Shown: positions 42,061-55,080, counted from the stretch's first letter. The stretch is 64,000 nucleotides of DNA from Diphasiastrum complanatum (GCA_029204225.1 CM055102.1:2740718-2804717), one strand, 5' to 3'. The notes: generated by a model from the letters alone, not told the origin. Program-made: numbers and translations.

Positions 42061-43640
42061 ATAAAAATCGAATGGCGCTTAATAGTTTTCGCAGGGAACC
42101 TTTTTCATGCTTAGACTTTTCAAGCCATATATATCTTTGATTGTTTGCATGCTGGATAGGTACATGCGTTCATTTTTTTCCCTTACAGATTTTGCTCTAA
42201 AAATAAATTAACCAACACATTCGTTCTTTTCAAAAACTTATGTCTCATGCAGATAAAGGTTACTGGCCTTGTTTTATCCTAAAAAGGTGTTTGCCTTAAT
42301 ATTTAAGACTACAACCACATAATATACTTTAACGTTGACTTTCTTACAAACTCCATTGACCGACCTCACCACATATTGCCTTTGCAAGGCAATGCCAAAA
42401 ATTTCAAACTAGCATGACATTTGACTTTTTATAGTTACCTTTCAAATGGAAGGTCAATTTTTTAGTTTGCCTTTCAAATGAAATGCTGTTGAAATTTTTG
42501 CCTTTCTTTGAAAGGAATGCCAAGCCTGGTCACATCTTTGCAAATCCCAAATCCCAAATTCCAATGCATGCATTTCCATTGCCTCACACCTATGGCCCAC
42601 CCAATATTAAAGGGGGTGACCAATATTAAAGGGGTGGTGCCAGCAGCCATAGGCTTGGAAATTGACCTGAAAATACTGCTTTTAGATTGAAGGGCTCATT
42701 TTTATTTCAAAAAAACAAACAAGTAAGCATCCTGTTAGATTTCACCAAAAAAAGGCTACATATTGTTATCCACATAAAATTCAATTCTCAAGGTCACCAA
42801 AAAAAGGCTACATATTGTTATCCACATAAAATTCAATTCTCAAGGTCACCCATCAGATGAAAGGGTTAGTTTGAACATTGCGTTTCGTTCAAAAAATTTC
42901 AATTTTCTTTCAAAGGCAAGTAGGCCTTTCACATGCATTTCAAGTAAGTAAGTCTTTTGATTTGATCTGTAATTGTCAGATATGCGTAATCACTTTCATC
43001 ACATCAGTCACACTCCTCCGAGTCCCACCCCTCCAACTCCAACTACACTCAACGACTCTTGCAACTCACGCATCTGCAATGCAAATTGCAATGCTGCAAC
43101 TTGCACTCCCATAGTCAATATAGTATATACTATATACTAATGTACTAGGTACTACTACTCTTCTCTACTATTGCTATCAACCCAATTAATAGGTCTATCT
43201 ATCTCCACCCAGGTACAGCAACATGCAATCAAGCAAAAGAGACACACACACATTTAAAATATATTCGTGTACACATATATATATATAATACAAGACCGAT
43301 CAAGTAGCCAGTATATATAATTCTCTATAGATATATATTATATATATATATATATATATTGAAAAGATAGATGAAGTAGCTGCCAGATATAGAATATATA
43401 TATGTATATATATAATGAAAAGATACATCAAGTATCTAGCATTATGATACATGTAAATGATTAAAAGATCGATCAAGTAGCTCAGTGTGCCACAATCCAA
43501 GTTGGGCAGTCGGTGGTTTAGCTGGCCAAAACTCAGCTTGCTAAATCAACAACAACAACACGAAGTTGGCCAGTAGCCTGTGTCAGAGCATTAGATCTGC
43601 GTAGGCACTACTACGGTCTGGCAACAAGTGGGAATTCCTT
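42061..43640 (+). other. unassigned AT-rich sequence with TA-rich runs
   Basis: Contains a perfect 52-bp tandem duplication (42,742-42,845) and TA-rich microsatellite tracts (43,275-43,420). No gene recognised. Confidence 0.5.
42742..42845 (+). repeat. perfect 52-bp tandem duplication
   Basis: Units 42,742-42,793 and 42,794-42,845 are identical, starting TCACCAAAAAAAGGCTACAT and ending TTCTCAAGG. The absence of differences implies a recent event. Confidence 0.95.
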
Positions 43641-43647
43641 TATTTGA

Positions 43648-44022
43648 TTAATCACTGCTGATGCTTGCAGCCGCGGGCAGAGTTTGCAAGTTGGTTCCTG
43701 GCCCCTGGGCAACAACGAGTTGTTGTTGTTGGCAGTAATTGCAACTTGGCCAGTTGTTGGGAGAAGACTCGGAGATCAAAGTGAGAGAGAGAGTTGTTGG
43801 GCGGCATGCATTGCAATAGCACGCCATTGGAGATGAAAAAGGATGAGAATTGAGGATATTATGTTGCATGATGGATGGATGAGGTTTGAGTGTGAGTGTG
43901 AGTGTGAGTGTGAGACTGTGAGTGTGTGAGAAAGCAAAAGAGAGAGAAAAGAGGAAAAAGGCAGAATCAAAAGTTCTTTTAAACAAGAAAGGGGGTGGGG
44001 TGGTCCCCAAAAAGGCCTGCAT
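43648..44022 (-). CDS. hypothetical small ORF, doubtful
   Basis: An open minus-strand frame. Its upstream part is a CT/CA-rich leader with (GTGTGA)n repeats. From ATG at about 43,874 (MQHNILNSHPFSS) it encodes a peptide with several cysteines (ACYCNACRP; CNYCQQQQ) and ends in TAA at about 43,648. AATAAA occurs just past the stop on the minus strand (about 43,640). I do not recognise the product. It could be a noncoding transcript or chance. Confidence 0.2.
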   Translation of the reverse strand: MQAFLGTTPPPFLFKRTFDSAFFLFSLSFAFSHTHSLTLTLTLTLKPHPSIMQHNILNSHPFSSPMACYCNACRPTTLSLTLISESSPNNWPSCNYCQQQQLVVAQGPGTNLQTLPAAASISSD

Positions 44023-45690
44023 TTAGAAGCTTTCCCGGCCCTTCACATCCTATTTGCCCTTCATAGTCTATAAAATCTATGGTATCATATGTTCATATTA
44101 TTGATTCAATCTAATTTTTCTTTTTCTTTTGAGCCCCATTATTAAAAAGAATTACTTGAGATTGATTACCAAGTGACTCTTTTCCAAAATTAAAATATTG
44201 AAAGTTAATTAAGAGCATGTTTCATGATCATAGTCATTCATATCTTGTTCTTTTCCATAAAAAGCATATACTTGATCTTTTGAAGTAGGCCTTTGGCTTT
44301 GGGTGGGGGCCAAATTTCAAACTTGGAATTTGAAGGGCATACCTTTCAATGAAAAGGACTTCTCTCAAAGGTTCCAATTTGATAACCCTTCAAAACATGT
44401 AGAACCACACACCAAGATTCAAAACATGTAGAACCACAAAATTTGCTTTAGCTACTAGATGAAGTTGGCATGTTTATTCAAGTATTTAACTTGAAGAGTA
44501 TATTCCAAAGAATATTTAATAAATTTTCTAGCCTTTCTTTGTAAGGCAAAGAAGCCCTTGAATTTATCTTAAGGCTTGCAAATTCCAAGCCTAGGCATGA
44601 TGGTGCCTTAATCAACACTTAGTTGACATGGCCCCACCACCACAAGGGAACACGTGAAAAAGGCTAGCCTCAATTGATTGTAAGAGATTAGTTGTAGGCC
44701 TAACCTTTCATCCCTTTGGCCCTTGAGAAAGACTGGAGAGTAGTGTGCATTGTGGTACATATGATTTTGAGGCTTACACTTGGTGTTTTTTGACACCAAC
44801 TAAAGGTAGAATTTCGATCCATCCCAAGGGATCAACATATACCCAATTGCCCTAACATCTCAATGCTTGTACATGGTCTCAATCACAGTGTGGGGGAGGC
44901 CTTAGAGAGAGACGTTGCACTTGCAACTTTGAAGCTACGATGGTATCCTATAAGCACTTAGGTGCCATGGCCCCTATCACAAGGGATGAACATATACCCA
45001 ATTGTCCCAAACATCTCAATGCTTGTGCATAGCCTCATCCAAGTGTGGTGGAGGCTTTAAGATGTTGCACTTGCATATTTGAAACTCTTAATGTCACCAT
45101 CACACTTGGATTAGTGTAAGGCCAAAGCAATCATGTCAAGTACAAGTGATAATATATTGTTCTACCACCAATAGGTGGGAGGCTAAGAAAGAGAGGGAGA
45201 GATTGGCCATGTGCAACATGAATCCTTCGTAAGGCTAGTTAGTAGGTCTTATTGACCTTGGATCGGCCCAACTTAATTCACGATTGTATCTACTAGCTAG
45301 ATAGCCTGCCAAGCACTCTCAAAACCATCTTTCTTGCATGGGGCCAATAAAAGAAAACAGACCACCTTAGTATTGGCATGCTGGAGGACAAATGAGAAAG
45401 GCACTATTCAGGTGGCTAGCCTAGGAGTTTACTAGGGAAAGGGAGAGCACATAAATGTTGAATGGATAAGGAATCATAGGGCCAAATTGTGAAGTGTTCT
45501 TAAGGGCCATCTAGAATTTGAAGGGTATGTCTCCTATTTAATTAAGGCTTTTTCTTCTTTTCAAGCTTAATGATGTGGAGTTTCACTTCCAAATAAAAAA
45601 TGTAGGACGAGTTAAGGCTTTCTAAACATCCTTGCTCCTCATTTGACATTTGGTTTTTGAAATTTGACTTTGGCCTTTCAATTGATGATC
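44023..45690 (+). other. unassigned sequence with a duplicated module
   Basis: A module with ACATATACCCAATTG(C/T)CC, ACATCTCAATGCTTGT and GATGTTGCACTTGCA-type blocks occurs at about 44,828-44,940 and 44,985-45,080. A third partial relative (CATGGCCCC..CACAAGGGA) lies near 44,627. No coding capacity seen. Confidence 0.5.
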
Positions 45691-46200
45691 TTTCTTAGAT
45701 TTTTCTTTTGAGTGAAAGGCAATGTCATAGAAAAGACAAATGTTTCTATTAAAATTAAAAAGAATGTCATTACATTTGTGAGGATGGATATTCAAGTGTT
45801 GTCATCTTTCAAATCCTTGTCTTATATGATGAAGTCTAGAGTGATGATTAGAGCACATTTTATTGTTGCAAATACAGTGAACCCTCTATATATGTTAATC
45901 CTAGCTATTAGTTAATCAAGAGCTAGAGTCAACGGGAATCGACTCTACAAATTGAATGCGAGATCTTTTATTCAAGCTATGGTAAGCATTGTTGATAGTC
46001 GAAGTGACCTTTGACATCAAAGGTTTGGTCATATTAGTGCTCAAAGCTTGCAAATCCTTAAAAGAGGTAATCTAGTTGTTGGATTGCCTGATATATCTTT
46101 TGAAGGAAAAATTTGTCTCTCAACATTTTTTAGTACACCGCAAATCATATCCTATACATAGATCTATCAGGTAGAATGTAACTAGGAAAAATCTACATTT
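45690..46200 (+). pseudogene. copia pre-integrase fragment, plus strand
   Basis: Broken frame with NGNRLYKLNARSFIQ, a stop, then HQRFGHISAQSLQILKRG and LVVGLPDISFEGKIC, the typical copia pre-integrase zinc region. The last conserved cysteines are degraded. The integrase core that should follow is not recognisable. Confidence 0.65.
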
Positions 46201-46569
46201 GTCTAGGAAATAGATATGCAACTTTTGCCACCTCATGCATGTATTTTGAGATGTGGATCTATGTTAGTAGAGTCAACTAAATGATGTGAACCAAGCATTG
46301 TACACTTGGAAATCCATCTAGGAACTCGAGCCTCTTGATGTAGGAAATTCTTGGCTAATTTGCCATGTTGTGAATATTGAGATTTTGATGAGGTTTTCAA
46401 CATTCTCTCTCTACCCGAGAGCAGCCTGGTTTTCCCATAGTGAGCACTTAGAGAATTATTTCTGATGCTAATTTCTGATAGTAAAAAGATAGTTTTTTGA
46501 GTCTGTGGTATGCTATCGTGCTCTTGCCTTGGATTTTTCATGTAATTTGTTCATTGATCATTCATGTGC

Positions 46570-47625
46570 AATCACAACACCTCAGTAAGTTCTTGTAAGG
46601 TGTGTGGTGAAGTTCACACGTGCTAAAAAGTTCACAGACTTGGTGGATTTGGTCACCATATCATATCAGGTGTTCCTAAAAGCACTGAAGAAATATCAAC
46701 ACATCAGATTGTGGGAGCGCAACTGAGTACTTTTGCTTCCCATTTGGAATTGTTAAATGAAGTTGAGATCAAAATTATTGCTAGAACGATTACTCGTACT
46801 ATAGATGCTGCAGAGATGAGCGGAACCCCTGAAAAGTGCGGAGGAAGAACACAACTCAGACATGGGAACAATTCAAATTGATGATTCACAGTCATTAATG
46901 GACCATATGATGGAAGATCAACAAGGAATCGACATAATAATTGGAGATGTACAGACAATAGAGAGCCCTAATCGAATGACCTAAGTTGTTAAGGATGATA
47001 TTGAAGAATCGGTTTATGAAGATGCATATCAACCTCCTAAGGATATCAAAGAAAAACTAAAAAGAGTGAATGTAAAATTATCTACTAAAGAAATGTTGAA
47101 ATTCGATTTGTTTGATCTAATTTCTAGCGCAATCTTTCCACCTTTACAATTATTGCTGAATAATATTGAAAGTTTGCTAAAATATGTTAGAAGCAGAGAA
47201 CAGGATAGAGACGAGGTTGGTCGACTACATAAACAAGTGCAAAAACAACAAGACACGATTGTTGCGATGTTTGTCACTGCTGCTAGGGTTCCTAAATTGT
47301 TGCTATCGTCAACAACAAAGGACGAGAAATTGGAAGTGTTGCGAAAGGCCAAAAAATTCCAGCTTCAACAACTGAGACAAAATGATCTTCAAATAGTCCA
47401 ATTATAATAAGAAGTTAAAGAGCTGCGAGCAGATGTAGCAAACAAGAAGAATTAGATCTTGATAGAGCAAAGCGACCACTTTGCTACAGAGAATTGAAAT
47501 TCAAAACTGCAGAAGGAGCTAGACGATGCCAGAATTAAACTGATGGTAGCACAGACCTACCAGGCTGAGTCTGCGCAACAGGCAATTGGCCTTCTCCTAG
47601 TGGTGTATTGTTGATGTATTCCACA
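46570..47625 (+). pseudogene. unidentified decayed coiled-coil ORF
   Basis: A long, mostly open reading path of about 330 codons with a few stops and one or two frameshifts. Blocks: CKVCGEVHT; HQIVGAQLSTFASHLELLNE; an acidic stretch (MEDQQGIDIIIGDVQ); KEMLKFDLFDLISSAIFPPL; then a coiled coil (VGRLHKQVQKQQDTIVAMFV; LEVLRKAKKFQLQQLRQND). I do not recognise a family. It is flanked by copia fragments on both sides, so a retroelement-associated ORF is possible. Confidence 0.45.
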
Positions 47626-47689
47626 GGTCCTACCAAATTCCTATGGAGATGTATTCTCTCCCTCCATTAGAACGTATAGCTTCGATTGT

Positions 47690-48720
47690 TTAGGTCTGAT
47701 TTTCTGCAGATGCCTTGAATTGCTTGAAGAATTTGAAAGTATCGGATTTATTCTTCAAAAAGTAAGCAGTAGTTCTCATAGAAAAAGTCATCAAATAAAA
47801 AGCTCCCCTTGTGGAAGAAGTCTGCATTGGGCCACAAAGGTCACTATGTACAAGATCTAGCAAATCTCTAGAAGTATAAATAGAATTTGAAGTAAATGGA
47901 CCTTTAGCATGCTTGTTGATAGTACAAGTACAGCTTTTACATGGAGAATCAGATTTGCTAATAGAGGGAAGATCTTGCACTAAGTTCTGATTTGGCATTT
48001 CTTGAATACTCTTGAAATTTAAATGGCCTAGTCTAAAATGCCACAACAAATGATTTGATTCAGAAGTAGAAATTGACTACTAGTAGAGTAACAGTGACTT
48101 AATTTGTAAAGGTAGCCACATCTTCTACCATAAGCTAGGACTTCCTAGACTTGTCAAGAATAGTGTAGCCCTCTGTATTGAATTCAACCCTATGACCAAA
48201 ATCAGTGATCTTGCTTATAAAAAACAGATTTTTTGTAAGGTTCGGAATATACAAGACATTGGACAACAACTTTACAACACCTCTCTGAAATTCAACACCC
48301 TGACTGTTCCTTCACTTTCAATGGAGTGAGTTGAGTTGTCTCCAAGTTGCACAACTCTAGAATGGGCGAAAGGGTTGTAGTTTTGGAACTAGTCCCGATG
48401 ACGGGTCGTTTGTTGAGTTGCTCCAGAGTCCAAGTACCTAGAATCGATGTCCTGAAAATTTTCGACCCTAGTCATAAGGGCAACTTCATCTTCCTCTTCA
48501 GGCTGGATTAAGTGACTGGTTGAGGTATCATTTGCTTGTTGTTGGAACTGCTTCTTCTTTTCATTGTTGTACTTGAGCGTTCTACAGTCCTCGATGAGAT
48601 GACCAGTCCTCTTATAGTATTTGCAAAAGAGTTTCTGCATAGGCTGGGATGATGAAAAATTTGACCCTGGGCCAGAATTCAACCCTGAGCCAAAATTCGA
48701 CCCTGAGCCAAAATTCGATC
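47690..48720 (-). pseudogene. copia gag knuckle, protease and integrase start, minus strand
   Basis: Minus-strand order: CKYYKRTGHLIEDCRTL (CCHC-type knuckle with one Cys replaced), YLDSGATQQ (protease), LWHFRLGHLNFKSIQEM and CKSCTCTINKHAKGP (pre-integrase zinc), LDLVHSDLCGPMQTSS (integrase start). It breaks off at FKQFKASAENQT. It is related to the plus-strand copia at 56.7-59 kb (ICGPMQTPS; FKEHAENQT). Confidence 0.85.
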
Positions 48721-48954
48721 CTAACTACATGTTGCTCTTTTTTCCTGAATAATCAGATTTCATGAATTTTTTTGACTTGAACTTTTGATTTTTCTTTGTG
48801 TATAGAGCTAAGGATCTGATCTTGAGCCTGAGAATGATGCATTTTTTCTGATCTCCTCTTGCAACAACATTGAAATGACTTTAGATAAATTTAGTTGCTA
48901 TTGGGTCGAAATAGCCATGATCCATGATACTTTCACAGTATCATATTCTTCAAT

Positions 48955-49295
48955 TTGTGGTATCAAATTTCAATACCAGATAGTTGATTTCCAATTGTAG
49001 CATAGCACGATATCTCTCTCTCTTAACATCATTGATACATCGACAGACTAAAGTTCTAGATGCATTCTCAGAGTAAAGTCGGTCTTATCGCACACAAGCT
49101 GAATGGGTCTAATTACTAGTGGAAATTTATGATGAAGACCTTGCTAATTGCCAATGAGTTGTGAGATGTTGTCATAGGTACAGAAGAGAAGCCTGAAGAC
49201 AACACAACCGACTCAAAATGGAAGTCAAAGGATGGTAAAGACGCTTATTATTCTCAATATATCAGACACTCAGATTGGCCACATAGCTGATAGGT
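48955..49295 (+). pseudogene. copia gag 5' fragment, plus strand
   Basis: Nucleotide-level match to 56,827-57,110: CATCGATAC / AAGCTGAATGG / TTTATGATGAAGACCTTGCTAATTGCC / ACTCAAAATGGAAGTCAAAGG / AATATATCAGACACTCAGATTGGCCACATAGCT. Frames are broken. It lies head-to-head with the minus-strand piece at 47,690-48,720. Confidence 0.85.
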
Positions 49296-50880
49296 ATGAT
49301 TGAAAGAAGGGATGTTTTTATGTATGTAATGAATTTGAAATATCAAGAAATGTAATATTGCAAAAGTATTAGGTCTATTCTATAACAGAGTAAGCTCCAA
49401 TCCAGCTCCATCTCAATTGTAGTAAGAAAAATTTTATTTGTTATGTTATTGATATGAATGCTATCAGTGTGTCCAATGTTATTCAAGTCTTGATCTAATT
49501 GGATCCAAATGCTATTGTGAATTTTCCATCTTTGAGAATGGAATCTCAAGGTAAGAATTTGTTTTTTTTTATATTGTATCAAAAGCATTGGATGCGCATC
49601 TAATTCTACATTCTAAATCTCCATTGGACTTATGATTCCAATCATTGTCCATAGATTCCATTACAAATGCATTTAAAAAAATTTTACAAATAAAAAAATA
49701 TGGAAGTCCAACGTATCTCGATACTTGAAAAGAAATATACAATATAGATATTGAAACATATGATTTCAAATGCACATTTTCTAATATAGTATTGATTTTG
49801 AGTTTGGATATCAATATACAATTTGTAACAAAAAGACTATGATATATTATCATTAGATGCAATCTACTCATTGCTTTAAGAATTACGAAGAGGTATAGAT
49901 TTTATTTTCATGCCCTTCCATTCAAAGTTGCAATCTACATAGCATCATAAAAAAAAAACTATTAATGATTTTTCAAGTTCTTTTACGGTTCGTCCTTTAT
50001 ATTGAAAATTATCAGATTTTGAGTGGACAACATCTATAATGCCTAAAAGAGAGTTTATCTCCTTCATGTATACTTTGATGGATATAAATTTGCATACAAA
50101 AACTATCATTAGTTTTTATTTTTTATATAACTATATGTTAGAAAATGATAAGTTAATCAAAAGACTAGAAATACTCATACTTACAATTTCGATAATTACA
50201 AGGACACCTAGAATACACATTCAACTTCAAATGCATATAAACATGTTGAATAAGCAACTTTGAAATGGATTGTCCACCCGTGAATACTTTAAATCTGACA
50301 GTTCTAGCTTTCTTATAAGATCTATGTCTATATATTGTTTTCTAATTTGACTAAAGCCCATCTTGCTAATGGATGCATCAATACCCAAAAAGCTTTTTGA
50401 TATTCATGGGCAATCCATGTTCCATCATCTTCCCTCTATATTTGTAATAAGTTGCAAAGCTAATTAAGGATATGTGTTGGTGTCTCCATACCTTTAAGAG
50501 TTGGTTTGAATCTCTAAATGTGATAACAAGGACTAAAGCATTTATATTTCATGTGCTATTGAAACAAGTGTTATGTTTAGAGTTTCAAGGTAACACAGAG
50601 CTCTTTGACCTTAGGTTAACATATGCCTTGTCATATGACTTTAGTTTAACCACTTTAACTAAAATAGGTAAACTTGGATAGCTTAGTCATCTATGGGCAA
50701 CACACACTTTTCAATATTATGCTTGAAATTTACTCAATGAAATCAAAACGTCCGAAAGTTAAATTACATCTTTTAGGTCTGACAACTTCTATTACATTGA
50801 AAGGCTCTTTTAGAGTTGGTACCTTCTCCAATGAGTGGTAATTTTTTAATACCAAAGGAGTTCGTCAAGAAGAAAATTTA
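49296..50880 (+). other. unassigned AT-rich intergenic DNA
   Basis: I see no transposon domain or gene. ORFs are short and AT-driven. Confidence 0.4.
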
Positions 50881-51630
50881 GGTTGGCACCACCCTAGGGA
50901 GCAGGATTCCTCATGGTCAAATAATTTGGGTGAGGCTTTCAAAGATTTGAGGGCCCTTGAGAGTTAGGATGCAATTAAAATGAATTGTGTGTTTGAAAGA
51001 GAGCCATGGAGGAAGAGTAGGGGAATTAATGAAGCCACCTAAATGAGAAATGAAAATCTTGGCCCATGGTGGAGTGCGATCACTAATAGCCAAAAGTTTT
51101 TGAAAGAGGAACGTGAGGGCGGGAAGTGCAAGGTCATGAAGTCCAAGACAACCAAAGAAAATAGGGGCAGTACACAAATTCTAGTGGAGAAAGGTTGTCA
51201 TTATTGTCCAAAGAAATTTACATAAAATATGAGCAATGACGAGGAAGTGACAAAGTCGTAAAGTTCAAAGAGTAGAGAAAGTACGCGAAGTATGCAGAGA
51301 TAATATGCTTAACAACTATCTCCTCAAAAGATGTGCTAAATTGGATCCTCAATCATATCAACATAAAGCTAATTTTTTTGGTTCTCCCCTTCTCTTAGTT
51401 TCCCAACTTCTACGGATGTGCCAAGAGAAAAACACTATTAAGAAAAAGGATGACCATGAGGGAGAAAGCGAAATCTAGTTTAAGGATATGAGTCAAAAGG
51501 GAGTCATGGGAAAGTTGTAGAAGGTCAAACTTGTCAAACTTGATTTGGGAACCTAAGAAATCATAGTAAAGTGAAAGAAGATAAAAAAAAAAGAAAGAAA
51601 ATGCTTTGATTGGAGGCAATGTCACTTATC
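50880..51630 (-). pseudogene. LINE ORF2 fragment, minus strand
   Basis: Minus-strand reading from 51,620: LLSLYYDFLGSQIKFDKFDL, resembling the F..(S/L)GL.IN..KS segment downstream of LINE RT. At 51,170-50,920: FFGCLGLHDLALPALTFLFQ, resembling the GGLGLRD..N.ALL.KW segment. No YADD survives. Confidence 0.55.
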
Positions 51631-51857
51631 TCTTGATTGGTATCAATACAGAAGGCTCTCTCACACAATCTATTGTTGTGGTCGTTTATGTATCCAAAGG
51701 AGTAATAATGTGTTATTAGTTATTGTCCCTAGGTGTAATAATGTGTTATTGTTGCAATATTCTTTTTTATGAATTAGGCCTTCAATCTACAATACCAAAT
51801 TATTTTTATATTGAATATAAACTTTGAGATGAAATACCTTCTTATGCACATTTTAAG

Positions 51858-52660
51858 TTAGATTATGCATGTTTTCTATGGAGCCTTTATTATGAGTTTG
51901 TCTTTCATGTATAGCTCTAATACTAAATAAAGGATATAAATATAAATTTTGATACAAAAGAGCGCATATTTCATGTTCTTAGAAGTCAAAGGTTATTTTT
52001 GTGCTTAGTCAAACCTATACCTTTTATATGTCTTGCATCCATAATTTTGTGTGTATAAATTTGTTGACACACATAAATTTTAAGAAGTCCAATGTCTTTT
52101 ATGATTATGATTTGCCAACAAAGATTATTTTTTAACTACATGCTAAAATAAATGAAAAGAATACATTATGCATGTTTTCTTTGAGTCTTTACTATGGGCT
52201 TGTGTTTCTACTAGAAGAAAAATATAAGTCTTAATAGAAAAGAATGCAAAGGTCATATTTGTCAAATCTATTTTTGTATATATATATTTCAACCATTACT
52301 TCTTGTGTATTAGTTTGTTTACACGTATAGATTATAAAATCCAATATATTTTGATGATTCTAGATTGCCAACAAATTTTATGAAGTATGCATGTCTAGAT
52401 AAATGAGTAGGCTACATAATGCATGTTTTCTTGAAAGTCTTTATTAAGGGCTTATTTTTTTGTATATAACTCTTGTACTAAAATATACAGGTACATATGC
52501 CAATACAAAAGAAATGTATGCTTCACATTCTCCAGGATTAAAGGTTATTTTTCTACTGAATCATATTTTGTATCTTTTGTATAAGTATTTATCCATATAC
52601 ACAGTCTCTTATTGATTCTAAACAAAGATATTAAAATTTTGTAAGTGATGACTAGCATTA
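51858..52660 (+). repeat. degenerate tandem repeat, three units of about 250-305 bp
   Basis: Units start near 51,858, 52,165 and 52,417, each opening AT(T/A)ATGCATGTTTTCT followed by TCTTTA(C/T)TA(T/A)GGGCTT-type sequence. Later shared blocks include AATACAAAAGA, TCACATTCT / TCATGTTCT and AAAGGTTATTTTT. Divergence is high, suggesting an old satellite-like array. Confidence 0.65.
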
Positions 52661-53697
52661 TTATGTTTGAAAAGAAAGAAAAAGAAAAAAAGACTAATAT
52701 TTCAAAAACGAAAATGAAGATGTTGTCACAATGCTCAAGTCTATCTATCTATGACCTTCTAACAATGTCTTGAGAATCCTAAAAGCTTTACTCTCATGGT
52801 TGTTTTTGGGGTCTTCAACTTTGATATCCATCAATTTCATCAAGTTGCACACTCATTTATTTTCAAAAACTCTTTTCAATTCTAGAATGACATGAATCAT
52901 GAAATGAATTGAAAATCCACAAGTTTTTGGAGACAGCTCTGAGCCAGGCATAACCACCTACATTATTGGGCATCTGTTATCCCTCCTCCAGCTCGAATCA
53001 CAGTGCACACCCGTTTTGAATTGATGACACATATTATCGAGTAGACATAAACTTATACACATTCTCATACTCCTGATTCTTCTTGAACATATTTTCATAA
53101 ATTGTATTTTGTTGTTGTACTTCAATGAGAAACTGGATCATGTTCTAGCTAGAGAAACTTAGAGAATTTATGTTTCTTTAGGTTCTAGTTTTAGCAAAGA
53201 TAATTTACTACGGGATGCACTGTGCACCCACATGAGAAATTTTTTTCTAATGTCCTATCATAGTCTTATTTTGTTTTGATACCTACGAGAAATTAATTAT
53301 CAGTCTTACTTTTTCTCTCTTCCTCTTTCTTGACAACCATGGAGGTTTTATCTATATGATATTTCATTCTTCATCGATTTGAGTGCTATTTGTTGCACTA
53401 GAAGGATGGGGAAAGCATCTGCATGCAGTCTAGAAGTAGGCAGGGGAAAAACCATATACCATGTATCAAATTGTGTAATATTTTTGAATACCATATGCTA
53501 TTTCCAAACACTCTAGTACTACCTGATGACAATCTTTACACACTAGCCTCCTTTCCGTTTGATGTTGAGACACTTTTGGTTGATCATACAACAATGATAG
53601 AGGACTGTAGCGGGTATTAGGTAAGCACCACAACTTAAAAGGATGTTCTGTATCCCACTTGTGACAATCAACTGTAAATTTTATGTGTATTGTGTGA

Positions 53698-53728
<31 letters not shown>

Positions 53729-55080
53729 CTTAAAGAGTTGTACTTTATTGTTATGATCAAAAGCATGACAACATAGCAAATCTATCTCAAAAATCACATT
53801 AAGTTTTATACTTTAGCTATTTGAGTCTATCGATTTTTGCTTTCAAAAAGATATAACAATGTCATGGTTAAACTAGATCCTTTTCAGCTTGAGATTACAT
53901 GCTTCACAAAATTTTGATCAAACAAAAGTCTATCAATTTAGCTGCTTATAGGAGAATTTTTTTTTTTTGTCTCACTATTTTCTTTGGCAATATGCACTTG
54001 CTCTAGTTGGCATGCACTTTTCCTACATACAATGATTTTAAATAATTGGCTATGTTTAAGAAGCTATTGATTTTGTTAATGACAACCTTTTTCCCTCTGA
54101 ACACCTAGCTATGACTTGAAAATAACCAATTGTTGAGTCATAAATGTTATCTCGTTTTTATGAATTATGTTGCAATAACACTAATAGTATTTACAATATA
54201 TAAAAGAAACACCAAATTAGAAATCTTGAAAACTCAATAAGTAGAAATACTTTTCTAGCTAAAAGTGTTGATAATCTTTGTGATCAAAACAAATTTGTCA
54301 ACATTTGAGAAACTTCAAAATCAATTTTATATTCATCAACTACTTCAATCTGGAAAAACAGGCATCATGAAATTGATCATTATTGAAAAGAAAATCATTA
54401 CCAACTAGTTAGATAAAATATAACGGAGACATTATTATGTGTGCCACTAAATTGGAGAGGTGTGAAGTTTTAGGGAATGACTATACAATAGGTAGTTGAT
54501 CTAAAGATTCTCAAAACATTCACAAGTTTAACAGCCTTGAAATGTACTTTCAATTATCTAATTTACAACCAATAAGCTGTGTGATAAATCTATATACTCA
54601 ATTCCATATAGAAAAATCTTACTGGATACTAAAATTATCTTGGTAGATACATCTCTTAGTAGTATCTTGAGAATTCCAATTCAAATATGCTTGATAACTC
54701 TCATAGTCTTCTAGGTCCTTTTGTTGCTATTTCTTTCTATATATTCATCTAGGAGAAATTAAATTAAAAAATATATTCATAAATCTTGTTGCGTGAATGT
54801 CTTCAATTTTGAAAAAGGAGAAGATCCAATTAGCTTTTCAATTTTTATTCGCTCTTCTAGATTGAATTAGCTTTGGATAATGTGAAACCAATGTATTTGA
54901 TAAAGAGAGAAAATATGAATTAATGTGACCAAATGTAGGTGAAAAAATCAGATCACAAAGACCTAATTATGCCCTTTGACTTTGGCTTAGTAGGAGAGCA
55001 CATCTAGCAGCATTAAGAATGTAGAAATCTTGCATCTACTACATATAGAATGTAAACTCAACAAGAACATGTCAAAATCA
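52661..55080 (+). other. unassigned AT-rich intergenic DNA
   Basis: Only a (CA)n tract at 53,700-53,728 stands out. No exon, RNA gene or transposon domain recognised. Confidence 0.45.
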
